Part shown: positions 1 through 11,010 of the stretch, piece after piece
How the letters are laid out: each line of letters opens with the position of its first letter
Numbering within the stretch: position 1 is the first letter of the stretch
Assembly: GCA_009823505.1 (NCBI GenBank)
Contig: VZQC01007977.1
Coordinates: forward strand, 971,333 to 1,035,332
DNA: 64,000 nt
From: Rhizomys pruinosus
Lineage: Eukaryota; Chordata; Mammalia; Rodentia; Spalacidae
Reading direction: 5' to 3'
The notes under the pieces: model-generated
Told to the model about the DNA's origin: nothing
The model's database searches: none
What the model saw: the letters and a program-made list of their open reading frames with translations, nothing else
Translations under genes and position numbers: made by a program

Positions 1-284
1 GCTGGGCTCAAGAGATCTCAAATCTCAAGAGTCACACAAGCGTGCCTTTAATACCGGCTGGGAGGATAACTCCGCCCCCACAGCCACTAGATCTAATCAA
101 GCCAAAGACCACACCTTTAATCCCAGCTGGGGGGATAACTCCAACCTCACAGCCACAAAGGCCAATCAAACCAGAGACAGCAGGACCAAACGATCAGCAA
201 TCAGCTCGCCAAGGCACCCAGTTCCTACCTGTCTCCCCCTCTTCCTGCCGCTGGGCTCAGGAGATCTCCCCCAAAGCCAATTTT
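1..284. repeat. Tandem-like segments of unknown family
   Basis: A unit containing 'cctttaat..c.ggctgg.' recurs with a period of about 69 bases (positions 45 and 114), each followed by 'ggataactcc' and a 'cacagccac' box. The opening 'gctgggctca.gagatctc' recurs at 250, so a larger period of about 249 bases is also visible. The stretch stops where an L1 3' end begins at 285. It could be promoter monomers of a retroelement cut by the window edge; I do not recognise the family. Confidence 0.4.
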
Positions 285-610
285 TATTGAAGCTTTGTGC
301 ATTTCATACAAAATTTCCAATCAAATCTAGACCCATTCTTCCTTCCGTGCCAACCCCACCCCACCAGAGCTCACGCATTCTGCCAAACATGGTTTTCATA
401 TTTTTTTCAGTCTCTTTTAAAATTTTCAATGCAGACGTTTACTGTTTCAGGCAGAAGTTCACCATTTCAGTCAGTTCTTTGACCCAGTCTTTTTTTTTGT
501 GGCTGTTGTTCCTTCCAATTTATATTACTTCAAAATATGCATATATGCATGACACATATATCAAGATTATGACATCATAGGTTTTAGAATCTTCAGCTTA
601 TGATTTCTTT
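285..610 (-). mobile_element. L1 3' UTR fragment (LINE-1)
   Basis: Read on the minus strand this is the terminal 3' UTR of a rodent L1. It starts with the terminal block (plus-strand 'tttttattgaagctttgtgc', then 'catttcatacaaaatttcc') and has the pyrimidine-rich block complementary to the G-rich tract typical of L1 3' UTRs. The same order of blocks occurs at 27735 and 58225. It is 5' truncated and carries no coding sequence. Confidence 0.75.
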
Positions 611-629
611 TTTTTTTTCTTGTTTACAT

Positions 630-1507
630 TGAAAGATGTCATGTTTTCCTTAAGGAATTGTTTGAAGTCTCCTCCTTGGCAAGCCCAAACAACCATCAGT
701 CCTCCCCTTGTGCTCCATACTGGGGATTTCCCTTCCCATGGTCACCAAATGGGGTTCAGTAAGCATTGCGTCCTGTCTTGATCTTCCTGTACTGGCCTCC
801 ATGGTACAGCCTGGGTAGTCCAACAATGTCAGTCTATATTCTGAAGAGGCTGAAACCCTAGTAGCTGTTCAGTCCACAAGCTGGATGTCTCAGGAGTCCC
901 CATCTGGCATTGAAGGTTTGGAGGATTTCTGGCATTGAAGTTTTGGAGGGTTCTTGGAGAGACATGAGTCTTCAGTCCATATTGGAAGGTTGAAAAGCTG
1001 TGTCTCATGTATTTGAAGGATGGCAGAAGCAGTGGCAGCCACAGAGTAGCTGCACTTGCCAGTAAGAATTGAAGACAGGCAAAACAACTGTGCTTTTATT
1101 TTATTTTTTACTTTTTGACTTTATACTAAGATCTCAAGTTTTATACCTGAAGTACAATTTCTCAGGCCTTACTAATTATTTATTTCTGGTTATACTTTCT
1201 TTTGGATGTTTAAGAACACACAGTTAACCAAGATTAACCAAGTTTTTTGTTTTCTCAAGGTCAGGTGAGGATCTTGTCCTCAGGTTTTTTGAGGGGGAGG
1301 TAGCCCTTGGCTCCTTTTGGCTTTTCATTTACCAATTCCTACTCGAGGACAAAGTCAGGTCTTACTAGACCAGGCTTCCCTTTTTGAAGCATGAGCAGAC
1401 TTTCCTCTTTATAGACTGGACACAGGCTGAAGTCCCATTAGTGGATCTCCAAGACCTCCCTGCACAGGAAGACTGGTGACTCACATTTGCAGGACATTTC
1501 AAGAGAT
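630..1507 (-). repeat. Unrecognised retroposed repeat, copy 1
   Basis: This segment is closely similar over its whole length to 46340-47195, in the same orientation. Both copies end on the left in an A-rich tail when read on the minus strand, next to 'gatgtcatgttttcctt', which suggests a retroposed element with its 3' end at the left. A short 23-base repeat ('ggcattgaag.tttggagg') at about 905-950 is present only here. No family was recognised and no intact reading frame spans it. Confidence 0.55.
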
Positions 1508-2165
1508 GCCCCCATTCATAGTGGATCCCTTCCATTTAAAACATTTTCAGTAGAATCAGAACTAAGTTCATAGAACATCCCAAGCTTCTTTGCCTTGTGA
1601 GAAACTACATAACTCGGAAGTCTCTACCATGGGCTGTCAGAGCAACATAGTCAAATTCTCTGGAGCTCAATTTCTGTCACAGGTGAATAGTAGTATAATT
1701 CACTTCCTGGAGACTCTAGGATTAAGTGGGATAAGATGTTCAAAGCACTTATCCGCAACACCTAACATGGTAGACATTAAACGTTAACCACAGAAGACAT
1801 AACAAGTCACAGATTGTTACTACACTAAGTTCTGCTAACAAAGGATATTCCAGGCTAAAAAAATAAAAGTAGACTTGTGCTTTTGCAACTGTTTTCAGCT
1901 ATAATATCAATCTATAGTCTGTCTCAAAGCAAATTCTATAACTTACATTGTGAACCCCCTTTTGTCTCTTATAAACAAAGGGGTGACCACTTTTTACTCC
2001 TTAGACTAAAGAGTTTACTCTTCTGCTCCTTCCAGAATTGTCCTGCAGCAAAGGCCAAAAGTCACGAACCGTTCCTACACCCCAGGTTCATCCTTCACAG
2101 GAGTCGGTCTCTCTTCTCCATGATCCCAATATTTTTCCCCAAGTTTTTTTAGAAATGCCTTTTTT
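1508..2165. other. Sequence without recognised feature
   Basis: AT-rich sequence of ordinary composition between the retroposed repeat and a SINE. It may be the 5' continuation of that repeat, since the other copy stops near 47195 and cannot test this. No open frame with coding character was seen. Confidence 0.4.
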
Positions 2166-2167
2166 TT

Positions 2168-2347
2168 TCTAGGCTGTTGAGATGGCTCAGTGGGTAAAGG
2201 TGCATTCCTGAGAAAAGCTGAGTTTAACTGAAAGACTTGTAAGGTAGAAGGAGAGAACCTGGAAGTTGTCTTCTGACTTCCACACATATGCCATGGTGTG
2301 CACATGTGGTGTGCACACACAGTGAATAAATGAATGCAATAAAAACC
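2168..2347 (+). mobile_element. B2/B3-like SINE, diverged
   Basis: A tRNA-related SINE head ('ttgagatggctcagtgggta') is followed by the characteristic 'cttctgacttccacacatat' body and the A-rich tail 'aataaatgaatgcaataaaa'. The usual internal promoter B box is degraded. Confidence 0.7.
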
Positions 2348-4330
2348 CCTCCTCCTGCCTTCTATTTCTGGGGACCCATTGTCCATCGAAGCTGCCTTCC
2401 CATCTTGTTATTTACTGTTATTTTCCACCGACTTGGAATGAGCATTCAAGTGACTTCAATTTTTCTTTGGGTATGGTCTGGGGTCTGGAGAAGTAGCTGG
2501 ATGAGATTGAAACCTGTACTTTCCCTTCCAAACTTCTTGCCCTAGGCTATGGAAACTCTCGCATTGTGAAACAGGGATTAGAAATCACCAGCCTCTGATC
2601 TTAGGATCTCTGTGCATCTCATAACTCTTTGAATTGAACAAGACAGGAATTCAGTTCAAATTTGTGAAGCAAAAGGAATTTACTGGCTTGAGAAACTTGC
2701 ATGTATTGTAGATAGCACTCAGAACCCCTCTGAGCTAGCTACGAAAATCATACTATCAGAATTCTGTCTGGGGTTTGCTGGCTGTTTTATGTCTGTAGTA
2801 TGGAATGCTCAGTAAGAATTTTGTCTTCTTTGTTGTGTTTTAAGATTCAGTCTCCAGGAAAGCGATGAATCTAATATTAGGTTGCTTCTAAACCTTTGTG
2901 GATGGACAGTCCTTCTTCCAGAAATTCCTTGTTCGATGTTCGTGGGAGATCTTGAGATTTTGAGTAATCTAGATGTTCCTGGCCATCTAATTTACAGACC
3001 TTAGCACAAAATGAAAACTCAGGACGCTGCAAGTCAAGATGCATTTCAGCGAGCAGCAGGACTTTCTAGCAGATTTTTTCATGATTGGTTTTTCTTTTGG
3101 ACTTGGGGAAACAAGTATTTTCAACACAATCTACTCAGTTGGAATTGAATCAAGGTTCTACTAATAAGACGTCATTGGCTCCTTTTGAAATTAGGTTGGG
3201 TCTTGATCCTGAGGTGAGCAATGACACATCACTCCCTGAGGCAGTTCTGGTCTCTGCAGTGAGCAGTCTCAGATGCCACCAAAGACTCCTGCCATGTCTG
3301 TTCATCTGCCCACTGTAGAAAGAGGAGAGAAAAATGGCTCTCAACTCAGAGATGACTGGGATCCAGCTGTTCTTTGAGGTATTTGGAAATACTAGTGTTT
3401 ATAAGGCCTTATTTACCACAAGGAACTTCTGGCAGGTGAGAAAAATGTAAGCAACCCTTCCAGGTGGCTTCCTTCATAGGAACAGAATTAGATTCACATC
3501 CAAGGAGAGCAAGAGGCAGAGGAGAAAGACGATTTCCCCACTCTAGGAAGATCCAGTTTGAATTGGGGGCTAGTTCTCAGCTAACACCCCTCAGGGCACC
3601 ATGTAGATGGGAGTCATGGGATTTCTCTGACCCCACCCCAAGAAGGAGCAGACAACATGGCCCAGGTATAGATGCTAGGCAGGGTGGCAGTGTGCAATAG
3701 CACAGAATTGGGGGGTCTGTAATTGGCTCAAAGCAAGCTGTAGCAGGCAATAAAATGAGTTCTCCATTACCATCAACACAGAATTCCTGGCCATCATTAT
3801 TTTTTCTGCACATACAGGCCAAAGCAGGCCTACATTTCATTCAGGTGGCCAGTGGGTTAGAAAGGGGTTCTTGGACCACTGACCTGGATAGCTGGTGTGG
3901 TGAAGTGAATTGTGAGTGGACATAGGCTGAAGATAGGCCATCAGCCATCAGCCTGAAATTCCTGTCCAGGGCCAGAAGTCTCTGGGCAGGTGGAAGTCAC
4001 GGCCAAGAGTGGGAAACGTTCCGTTGTCCCAGGCTGAGGGCTTGAAGTGGAGGGGTTACAAAAGTAGGTCGGGTTACAAAAGTAGCCGGCTGACCACTGC
4101 ATCGAGAGTCAGTTTCCTATGGTGGCCACAGGCAGGTAATGTGATCCTCTTTCCCTTAGCATGGCTGCGTTGTACCTGCTTGTGGCAAAGAAAGCTTCCT
4201 ACACCCCACACCTTTCATTTGCTTCGGCTAAAACATCTCTTTCTACAGTGAAGACTGGCTCCATTCTATTTCTTGTGCATGTCCACTTGAAGGAGATATA
4301 ACTTCTGCATCTCTTGTCTTCTGTGTTCTG
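2348..4330. other. Unique-looking sequence, no gene seen
   Basis: About 2 kb of sequence without recognised repeats except short SINE-like remnants. Open frames of 60-87 codons occur on both strands (for example 3464-3700 plus and 3577-3840 minus), but they overlap each other, lack conserved motifs and are what chance gives. Partial repeats such as 'gttacaaaagtag' at 4058 and 4075 are local. This may be intronic or intergenic. Confidence 0.45.
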
Positions 4331-4335
4331 AGAAT

Positions 4336-4363
4336 TGTTTGTTTGTGTGTGTGTGTGTGTGTA
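4336..4363. repeat. (GT)n microsatellite
   Basis: A short run of alternating GT that ends in 'gtatgtcg'. It lies in otherwise unique sequence. Confidence 0.9.
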
Positions 4364-4559
4364 TGTCGATTTCTAACAAAATAGTATATCACATGGCATC
4401 TAGCCTCTTGGAGGGGATTGAATGAAATTCTGTCATGTTAGCCATTACTACACATATGGTATGAGAACAATTTGATGGAATGCTATCCCTGGTGTGTATG
4501 GTTGCCTATTTTGTAAGGAAAGGGACAGGGACAGTGGGAACCAGACAATCTCAAGTAGG

Positions 4560-5960
4560 AATTGAAATTTATTGTTGAATTTACATGTATTTCACACAAA
4601 ACATCTTCATCATATTTACACCCCCTCCCCATTGGCACCCTCCCATAGGACCCCCATTGATTTCATGGATTCTGTCTTTGATGTTAAGGCCTATTGAATA
4701 AAGTTGGTATCCCCATATGTTTCTCCGCTGAGGTCTAGTCAACTTATGTAGAGTCACTCCCTTTAAGAATATCAGCTGTTCCTCACCCAGCAGTAATCAA
4801 CTGTCAATAGTTCTTAGGGTAGGATTGGGTCCCGCTGCCCATTTCCACAGTTCTATGCTGGGTTTTTGTCTGCTTGGGTTTGCATGGGTCTTGTGCATGC
4901 TGTCACCATTGCTCTAGGTTCACACGAGCACGGTTCCAGGAGCCTGTAAGACTCTATTTCTATATCATCATGCATTGCCTCCCCTGGCTCTTACAATCTT
5001 TTTGCCCCCTCTTCCTCAATGGTTTCTGAGCTCTGGGTGGATGAAATTCAATACAGGAGACTTGTCTAGGACCCATACTCTTACTCTCCATGCTTTGGTC
5101 ATCTGTGTCCTTTTGTGTTCATGGACATCTGTTGCATGAGGAAGGGAGCTTCAATGATGAGAGTTGAGAGATACATTCATTCTCTTTAACCCTGTTCTGC
5201 TATGTTCTGTGAGCCTTAGGTGTAGAGGTTGCATGGTAGATGTGTCACCTAGGGTTGAGATTTCATAGACATCTCTGTGTGTGTCCAGCTGTAGAACTCT
5301 GTAATAGTCACATCAGTTGCAGTAGGAGCTTCTTTGATGAGGTGATTGGCATACTTGTCTATAAATATAGTGATCCATAGTTCACACAAAGGAAGCAATT
5401 ACATTTGTCCAGAGGTGTGACATCCTAGGGATTTTCTCCAAGATCTATGACCTCCCCAACCATGTATATTTGGCTGTGTTTACAGTACCACATGTGAGTT
5501 CCCTCTCATTGAGTGGGCTTTAAATCCAATTGGGTAGCTGTTGATTACCTCCAAGATAAAAGTGCTGCTACTACCCCAGTATAGTTTGCTGTGCTGGTCA
5601 TTGTTGTGCTTACTACTCCTCAGTGTTCTCCAAAGCTATGAGAGCCAGGCTTCAGGGAGGAGGATTCCCAGTCAGTTCCAGCTCCATTGCTCCAAATTCT
5701 GTCTAAGGTATGTTCTATTTTCAACAATAGGGTTTTACCTTCAAGTTCTTGGTGACAATCAAGGGCAGTGGCAATAGCCTGTGTAATTTGGGGAGTCTCT
5801 TGGACTACCACAGCCAATGACTCAAAGGAAGGTTTCTCCTGTGTGGCACTGTTAGATAGCTTTCAGCTATACTCATGGACTCATGTAGAGATATTTTGTG
5901 TGTAATTTTCAATAGGTTTTTGAACTAATGTTTCCCTCCGGGCTTTAATAGCAGCTAAGG
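4560..5960 (-). mobile_element. Old Lx-type L1 3' UTR
   Basis: The left end reads 'gaatttacatgtatttcac' then 'acaaaacatcttcatc', the antisense form of an Lx-type L1 3' terminus, followed by a C-rich tract complementary to the G-rich tract of L1. Downstream blocks such as 'gtagatgtgtcacctag', 'ggagtctcttgga' and 'cagtcagttcc..ctccattgctcc' recur in the same order at 58700-60060. That segment joins L1 ORF2 sequence, which supports the assignment. Only the untranslated part is present here. Confidence 0.7.
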
Positions 5961-5971
5961 CTTATTATCAC

Positions 5972-6040
5972 CTGTCTCTGTCTCTGTCTCTGTCTCTGTC
6001 TCTGTCTCTGTCTCTCTGTTTCTCTGTCTCTCTCTCATCT
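5972..6040. repeat. (TCTCTG)n microsatellite
   Basis: About eight copies of the hexamer run into a plain TC tract. They sit inside the decayed edge of the old L1 segment. Confidence 0.9.
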
Positions 6041-6540
6041 AACCCTCCCTCTTCTTTCTCCAGTTAAAGTATTCCCATTTCCCCCATTTCACCTTTGATA
6101 CTTCCTGTCTCCTGTGCTCCCCCTGCCTTGAGCTTCTTTTTCCCCTTTACCCCCATGGTGAAAAGAATTAGTGAAAACTATAGTGCTCAAAGAAAATGAG
6201 CCCTGTTTGCACTGGGGGTTGAGTATCTGTGCATGGCATAATGTGCACTCATAGGAGTAAACTCATTTCCTTTTGAGAATCATAATTAGAAAAGAGAAAA
6301 AGAAACAGTTGAAAAGACAGAAATTACTGAGGTAAGCAACAGACATCCACAGAGCATGACGACTGTCAGGGACTTCCAAGGAGATAGATAGGCAACGGGG
6401 AAATCTTGGGGAAAATGTGTGTGTCTAAGTTCTTAGGCTGTGAGAGCGTTGTGTCTCCTGTAAATGCTCACCAAATGCATCGACCATAGAGGGGACTCAA
6501 TGAGCAGAGGACAAAAAGACATGTGCTGTGGATCTGAGTT
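6041..6540. other. Sequence without recognised feature
   Basis: A pyrimidine-rich stretch (to about 6150) is followed by ordinary AT-rich sequence. No gene or clear repeat was seen. The pyrimidine-rich part may still belong to the old L1 3' UTR to the left. Confidence 0.35.
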
Positions 6541-6554
6541 TTCTTTCTTTTTTT

Positions 6555-6850
6555 GTGTATGTGATGTATGTGATAGGGGGGGCGTAGGAGTGGGCCAGAG
6601 GTAGGTATTGGGTGTCTCCTTCCATTGTTCTCCACCGTATTTTTGAGACAAGCTCTTTTACTGAATCCGGATTGCCATTTCTGAGCAAAGCTGGCCAGTG
6701 AACCCCAAACAGCCTCCTGAGTCCACCACAGCACTAAGGTTATGGTACCTGGCTTTTCCTTGGGTGTTGGTCTTTAAACTCAGGCCTCCATGCTTGTACA
6801 GCAAACACTTTACCCACCGAGCCAGCGCCTCAGCAAATTGTGTGCATTTT
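6555..6850 (-). mobile_element. B4/RSINE-like old SINE
   Basis: The right end on the minus strand begins with a tRNA-like head (plus-strand 'cactttacccaccgagccag'). The body contains 'tgagacaagctcttttactg' and 'agcctcctgagtccacca', the order of a composite ID-B1 SINE. It is well diverged, consistent with an old insertion. Confidence 0.6.
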
Positions 6851-7310
6851 TTTTTTTAGCTGTCTATAGCATTTTTCTTAAAGGTATTAGTTTCCTTTAA
6901 ATATTATTTTTTCTCACATACAGTTCTGCATCTTTGTTGTTGCCTACCTCCAGCGCCATGGAGTGCTCATCTTCTGAGCATCGGGCTTCTTGTTTTCGCT
7001 TGTCAGAAATTATGGTGAGCACACATCAGTTCCTCCAACCCAAGAATTTGAACTAACTAGTAGACCTGCTTATGTCAGAGGAAATGTTCACAGCTTACAG
7101 CATAAAGGCAGGAGAGATAAAGCTACAAGAACATAATGATTCATGGTAATGAGGCTTCAGTTGGGACAAAATGGACAACTGGGGACCATTGTCTCTGCTC
7201 TCTGATTTCTGCTTTCACATAGGGAACCACAGCTGCTTCCCTGGCTCATGTTCACAGAGCCTAGTGCACTGCTTGACAGATGTTTTCTCATTGCCAGTGA
7301 TGATTGTGTA
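6851..7310. other. Sequence without recognised feature
   Basis: Unique-looking sequence with a T-rich patch at 6848-6858 and no supported gene or repeat. Confidence 0.4.
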
Positions 7311-7456
7311 GAGAGTGATTCAGCAGTGAGCAGGCTGGGTCCACACAGTGTCCTCCTTAGCAGCTCATTCTATAGAGAGCGATTCAGCAGTGAGCAGGCC
7401 GGGTCCACAGTGTCCATCGTAGCAGCTCATTCTATAGAGAATGATTCACCAGTGCA
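7311..7456. repeat. Short tandem repeat, period 62-64
   Basis: The block 'gattcagcagtgagcagg' with the trailing 'agcagctcattctataga' is present twice in full and a third time in part ('gaatgattcaccagtg' at 7437). The copies start at 7311, 7375 and 7437. It directly precedes the A-tail side of the SANT-domain pseudogene. Confidence 0.8.
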
Positions 7457-7512
7457 GAAAAGAATTTCAGAATGAGACAAATTGAAGCAGAGTTGGAAGA
7501 AAGTTTAACAAA

Positions 7513-8360
7513 TTTTTTTTTGCCATGGAATTAATTCCATACTTTATTTTCACATTAAGTGGACTAACAAGACACCAATTATAAATTTGCATGGTTCTCT
7601 TCCTCAGAGGGAAACCAAGCTTCTCCATCTCTTCATTGAGGATCTGGATCATCGTAAATGGTTGAGCAAGGCTGCTGAGTGCTTGGGTCACTTGGGACCA
7701 CAGGCCCGAGGCTGGTGTGGAAATGCCATTCGAGGACTCATGTACCAAGGTTTCCACTGGAATGCCAGAGGTTGCTGCAGCCTGGTGGACACAGGAGTTC
7801 AGCAGTACCCAGGAAATGGTAGAGGCTGACGGTGCACCAGAAATAGAGCACCATGATGGAGAGGACCTGGAGAGTGGTTCCTCCTGTGTGGGTAGCCCAG
7901 GATCCTGTACAGGTCCTCTGCATGTGGACAAAACAAGGGGTGCCTCTTTGGTCTCTCATTGCATAAGATCCAGTGCACATATTCCATGGTCTTCATAAGG
8001 CCAAGACATCCATCCCAATTCCTGTTCACACCCTTCTCTTGGAGACGATCAGAAATGACTTTAGCTTTCCATTCAGGGTTCCATGAGTGACCAACTTCAC
8101 GTTGAAGTGCTTCCCATTCCTGGAGAAGAGACCTGACTTCCTTGTCCCTCCATGATGTAGAAGCAGTGCCTGCTGGGAGATATTTTGCTTTCTGTTTTCC
8201 TTTCACTTTATTCAGTGCCAGGAAATTTGCTGAATGTCCATCCCGATTGGCTGATCCCTCCATTTTCCCTCTTGGGTGGTCTCTTATTCCACAGTGGTCT
8301 GGGAACCAAAGCTGATGCTGTCCTGATGGATCAGCAGAGTCCTCCATGCAGAGGAGAGAA
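7513..8360 (-). pseudogene. Processed pseudogene with Myb/SANT-like domain
   Basis: On the minus strand a 182-codon frame opens with ATG at 8347. Residues about 66-125 match the Myb/SANT-like fold of the Myb_DNA-bind_4 type: Trp66 in 'SWRDKEVRSLLQEW', Trp78, and Trp111 in 'GVNRNWDGCLGLMK' at helix-like spacing. Such domains bind DNA and occur, for example, in ZSCAN20/29-like and MSANTD proteins. After about residue 150 the frame runs into poorly coding residues and stops at 7799. A second minus frame (7931-7467) continues in another register, so a frameshift is likely. The left end has AATAAA (complement at 7543-7548) followed about 20 bases on by an A-tail (complement at 7513-7521), and no introns interrupt it: the marks of a retrocopy. 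The parent gene was not identified, and a truncated but expressed retrogene is not excluded. Confidence 0.6.
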
Positions 8361-8384
8361 CTATGTGAACTCCTTGAGCTTTTT

Positions 8385-8690
8385 ATTTTTTATTTTTTTT
8401 CATTTTTTTAACAATAAGTAATAATTTATGAGTACAAGCATCCTTCATGTAAAACCAATTTTTTTTTTTTAGCCAGGTGTGGTGGGCCACAACTTTAATC
8501 CCAGCACTCGGGATGCAGAGGCAGGCAGATCTCTGTTTTTATTTTTTTTTTCATTTTTTAACAATAAGTAATAATTTATGAGTACAAGCATCCTTCATGT
8601 AAAACCAATTTTTTTTTTTTTAGCCAGGTGTGGTGGGCCACAAATTTAATCCCAGCACTCAGGATGCAGAGGCAGGCAGATCTCTGTGAG
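8385..8690. repeat. 150-bp tandem duplication spanning L1 end and B1 head
   Basis: A block made of 'acaataagtaataatttatg', 'agtacaagcatccttcatg', a T-run and the B1 head to 'gcaggcagatctctg' occurs twice with a period of 150 bases (the first motif is at 8411 and 8561). The first B1 copy is cut at 8536, the second continues as a full element. The copies differ at only a few positions, so the event is recent or an assembly slip. Confidence 0.85.
8395..8458 (-). mobile_element. Short L1 3' UTR piece
   Basis: These about 60 bases match the L1 3' UTR block seen at 15165, 19345 and 54470 ('taataatttatgagtacaag' and 'atccttcatgtaaaacc'). The piece is repeated at 8545-8610 by the local duplication. 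Its left edge is the same as at 15165. Confidence 0.65.
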
Positions 8691-8775
8691 TTCAAGGCAA
8701 GCCTTGAACTGCATAGCAAGCTCCATGCCAGCTGGGACTAAAGGGAGACCCTGTCTCAAAAACACAAAACAAAGA
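8622..8775 (+). mobile_element. B1 SINE
   Basis: A full B1: head 'agccaggtgtggtgggccac', middle 'gttcaaggcaagccttgaac', tail 'gggagaccctgtctcaaaaa'. It is preceded by a truncated duplicate of its head at 8474-8535. Confidence 0.9.
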
Positions 8776-8872
8776 GAAAAATTTTAAGCTTAGGAAATTT
8801 AATAATTATATATATATCTACCTAGTCCCATCACTCTGCTGTAGTTTGAGTAAATTACTGGTACTAGGCAAC

Positions 8873-8940
8873 ATTTTTTTTTTTGAGACAAGGTCTCCTA
8901 TAGCTCCAGTTGGGCTAAAAATCACTCTGAGTTTAACAGA
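8873..8940 (-). mobile_element. B1 fragment, old
   Basis: After a T-run, 'gagacaaggtctcctatagc' and 'tcactctgag' match the antisense 3' half of B1. The rest is missing. Confidence 0.55.
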
Positions 8941-8996
8941 TTTTAAGCATGGGGTCATTAGAAAGAAAGGCATCAAGGTAAAGAATATTGCACACA

Positions 8997-9173
8997 GGCT
9001 ATGCATGAGGGTGATGCCTTTAGTCCCAGCACTTGGGAGGCGGAGGCAAGCTGATCTCTGAGTTTGGTTAGCCTTGTCTACATAGTGAGTTCTAGGACAG
9101 CTAGGGCTATAGGGAGACCTTGTCTCAAAAAGAGCCCCCCCCCCCGAAAAAAAAAAAAAAAAAAAAAAAAAAA
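8997..9173 (+). mobile_element. B1 SINE with long A-tail
   Basis: A full-length B1 ('gatgcctttagtcccagcac' to 'agaccttgtctcaaaaagag') followed by a C10 run and about 27 A. It faces the next B1 head to tail on the opposite strand. Confidence 0.9.
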
Positions 9174-9178
9174 GTGAC

Positions 9179-9349
9179 TTTTTTTTTTTTTTTTTTTTTT
9201 TTGGTTTTTTTCAAGACAGGGTCTCCTTGTAGCCCCAGCTGTCCTGGAACTCACTCTGTTGACCAGGCTGGCCTTGAACTCACAAAGATCCGCCTGACTC
9301 TGCCTCCCGAGTGCTAGGATTAAAGGCATGCGCCACCACGCCCGGCTGG
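9179..9349 (-). mobile_element. B1 SINE, inverted partner
   Basis: It begins with about 22 T, then 'caagacagggtctccttgta' and ends 'gcgccaccacgcccggct', a well-preserved antisense B1. Only a few bases separate its T-run from the A-tail of the preceding B1, so the pair forms a near-continuous inverted repeat. Confidence 0.92.
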
Positions 9350-9561
9350 ATGTGAACTTCTTAAAGAGACAGTTATGATTAAGTGTGTTTAGAGTATCTT
9401 TAGTATGGTTTCTGTGACTTCGGAAGTTACCTCTCAAAGGGTGCTAAGGAACCTTTCCTTTTTCTGTAAATGAGATAATAGATTTGTTCCTTATGTACAT
9501 TGGATGAGATCATAGCTGATAGAGTAAAACCCTGTCACAAAAATTACAGGGAAGTTGAGAT

Positions 9562-9719
9562 TTTTTTTTTTTTTTTGTCTTTTTGAGACAGGTTCTTCCT
9601 GTAGCCCTAGCTATCCTGGAACTCACTCTGTAGACCAGGCTGGCCTAGAACTTACAGACATCTGCCTGCCTCTGCTTCCAGAGTGCTAGGATTAAAGGCA
9701 GGTGCCACCACACCGGGCT
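9562..9719 (-). mobile_element. B1 SINE
   Basis: T-run, 'gtctttttgagacaggttct', and the complementary head 'caggtgccaccacaccgggc'. Full length with moderate divergence. Confidence 0.92.
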
Positions 9720-10870
9720 AACACATTAACAAAACATCTGTTTTGTTAATGAGATTTCCAGAAAGGGGTATCTGGGAAGAGAGCAATGCTATGTATGAAG
9801 GCTGGATGGGCTCAGGCCCGCAGCGTGGTAATGACCATTTTAACTTTCTTATTTGAAAACATCTGTATACAAAGAATATTATTTCCATGCCATCAGCCTT
9901 CAAAGCAAACGCACCTGTGCTGGAATCCTTGATTCTCAGCTGATGAGAAGCTTCAGCCAGACTCTGGAGTGAGCAGCTATTTCTTTTATTTGTCCCTGTA
10001 GTTCTCCTGTCTTTCTATCCCGTCTCCCAACAACCTGCACTGATCAGCCAGAGAAGCAGCTCACTATGTCAAATTTGTGGACAGAGTCCCATCTCAAGCA
10101 ACAACTGGGGACGCCCAATAACTTCTAGAACAACTGGCATCAAACTGACAGCTTTCCCAAGTTTTATCCCTTCTTCTAATTGGAGTAACCAGAGAGAGCC
10201 AGATGTGCACCTTGATTAATTTCTGTACAGTCACCACACACAGCCCTCCTCACGAGCAGGCCCCCATCAGGAAACCAGTGGAGCCATCCCTGTTTGTTCT
10301 TTAAACCTCTCACCCCTTCCTGCTTTAGTAACTCTGTCCATACAGAAGTAGTCGCGACTGACTCCCTTGATGTAGCATAAATAAACACACCACATGTTCC
10401 TGCTTGGTTGGCCTTTGTTTATTTCCACAGGGAGGAAGAGGAATGTGTTGACCAATCCCATGTCCTTGTTACAGTAAAGAGTGGAATCTACCTCTAGGTG
10501 GAGGTGTGCCCTTGTCTCCTTCCCTAATAATTAATCCAGGTGGGCTGGCTGGTCACCCCACCTCTCAGGAAGGTGGTTCACATTAAGTCATGCCAAGGAA
10601 ATGGGAGGAAGAATTATCCCTTCAATGAGATAATGCACATTTCCTTCCCAGAACTACCTCCCTCAGTGCTGTCATTCCAGAGCTGCGTTGAGGTCCTTTG
10701 GCTCAGCATTATCTTTCATTTTTTTTGTTTCTTTTTTTTCTTTTGGATGCTGGTCAGAGGCTAGGTACGTTTTCTCTGGTACTTGGGCTTTTTTGTTCTT
10801 CCTCTAAAGCTCTCCTCCTCACTTCATGTCATCTTGTCCACCATGCGGCTTTGATGCCTGCTTAACTCAA
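9720..10870. other. Unique-looking sequence, no gene seen
   Basis: Ordinary composition with T-rich patches near 10720. Overlapping short frames at 10176-10461 on the minus strand have no recognised motif. A 3' SINE-like piece may lie near 10380-10390 ('aaataaacacacc'), but it is too short to call. Confidence 0.4.
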
Positions 10871-10871
10871 A

Positions 10872-10875
<4 letters not shown>

Positions 10876-10917
<42 letters not shown>

Positions 10918-11010
10918 TCTATCTCTATCTCTCTATCTATCTATCATCTATCTCTATCTCTCTATCTCTCTCTCTCTATCTCTGTCTCTATCTCTATCTC
11001 TATCTCTCTC
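10876..11010. repeat. (TC)n/(TATC)n compound microsatellite
   Basis: About 17 TC units are followed by interleaved 'tatctctatctc' and 'tctatctatc' blocks. The matching open frames on both strands (Ser-Leu runs, Arg-Asp runs) are repeat translation and not genes. Confidence 0.95.
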
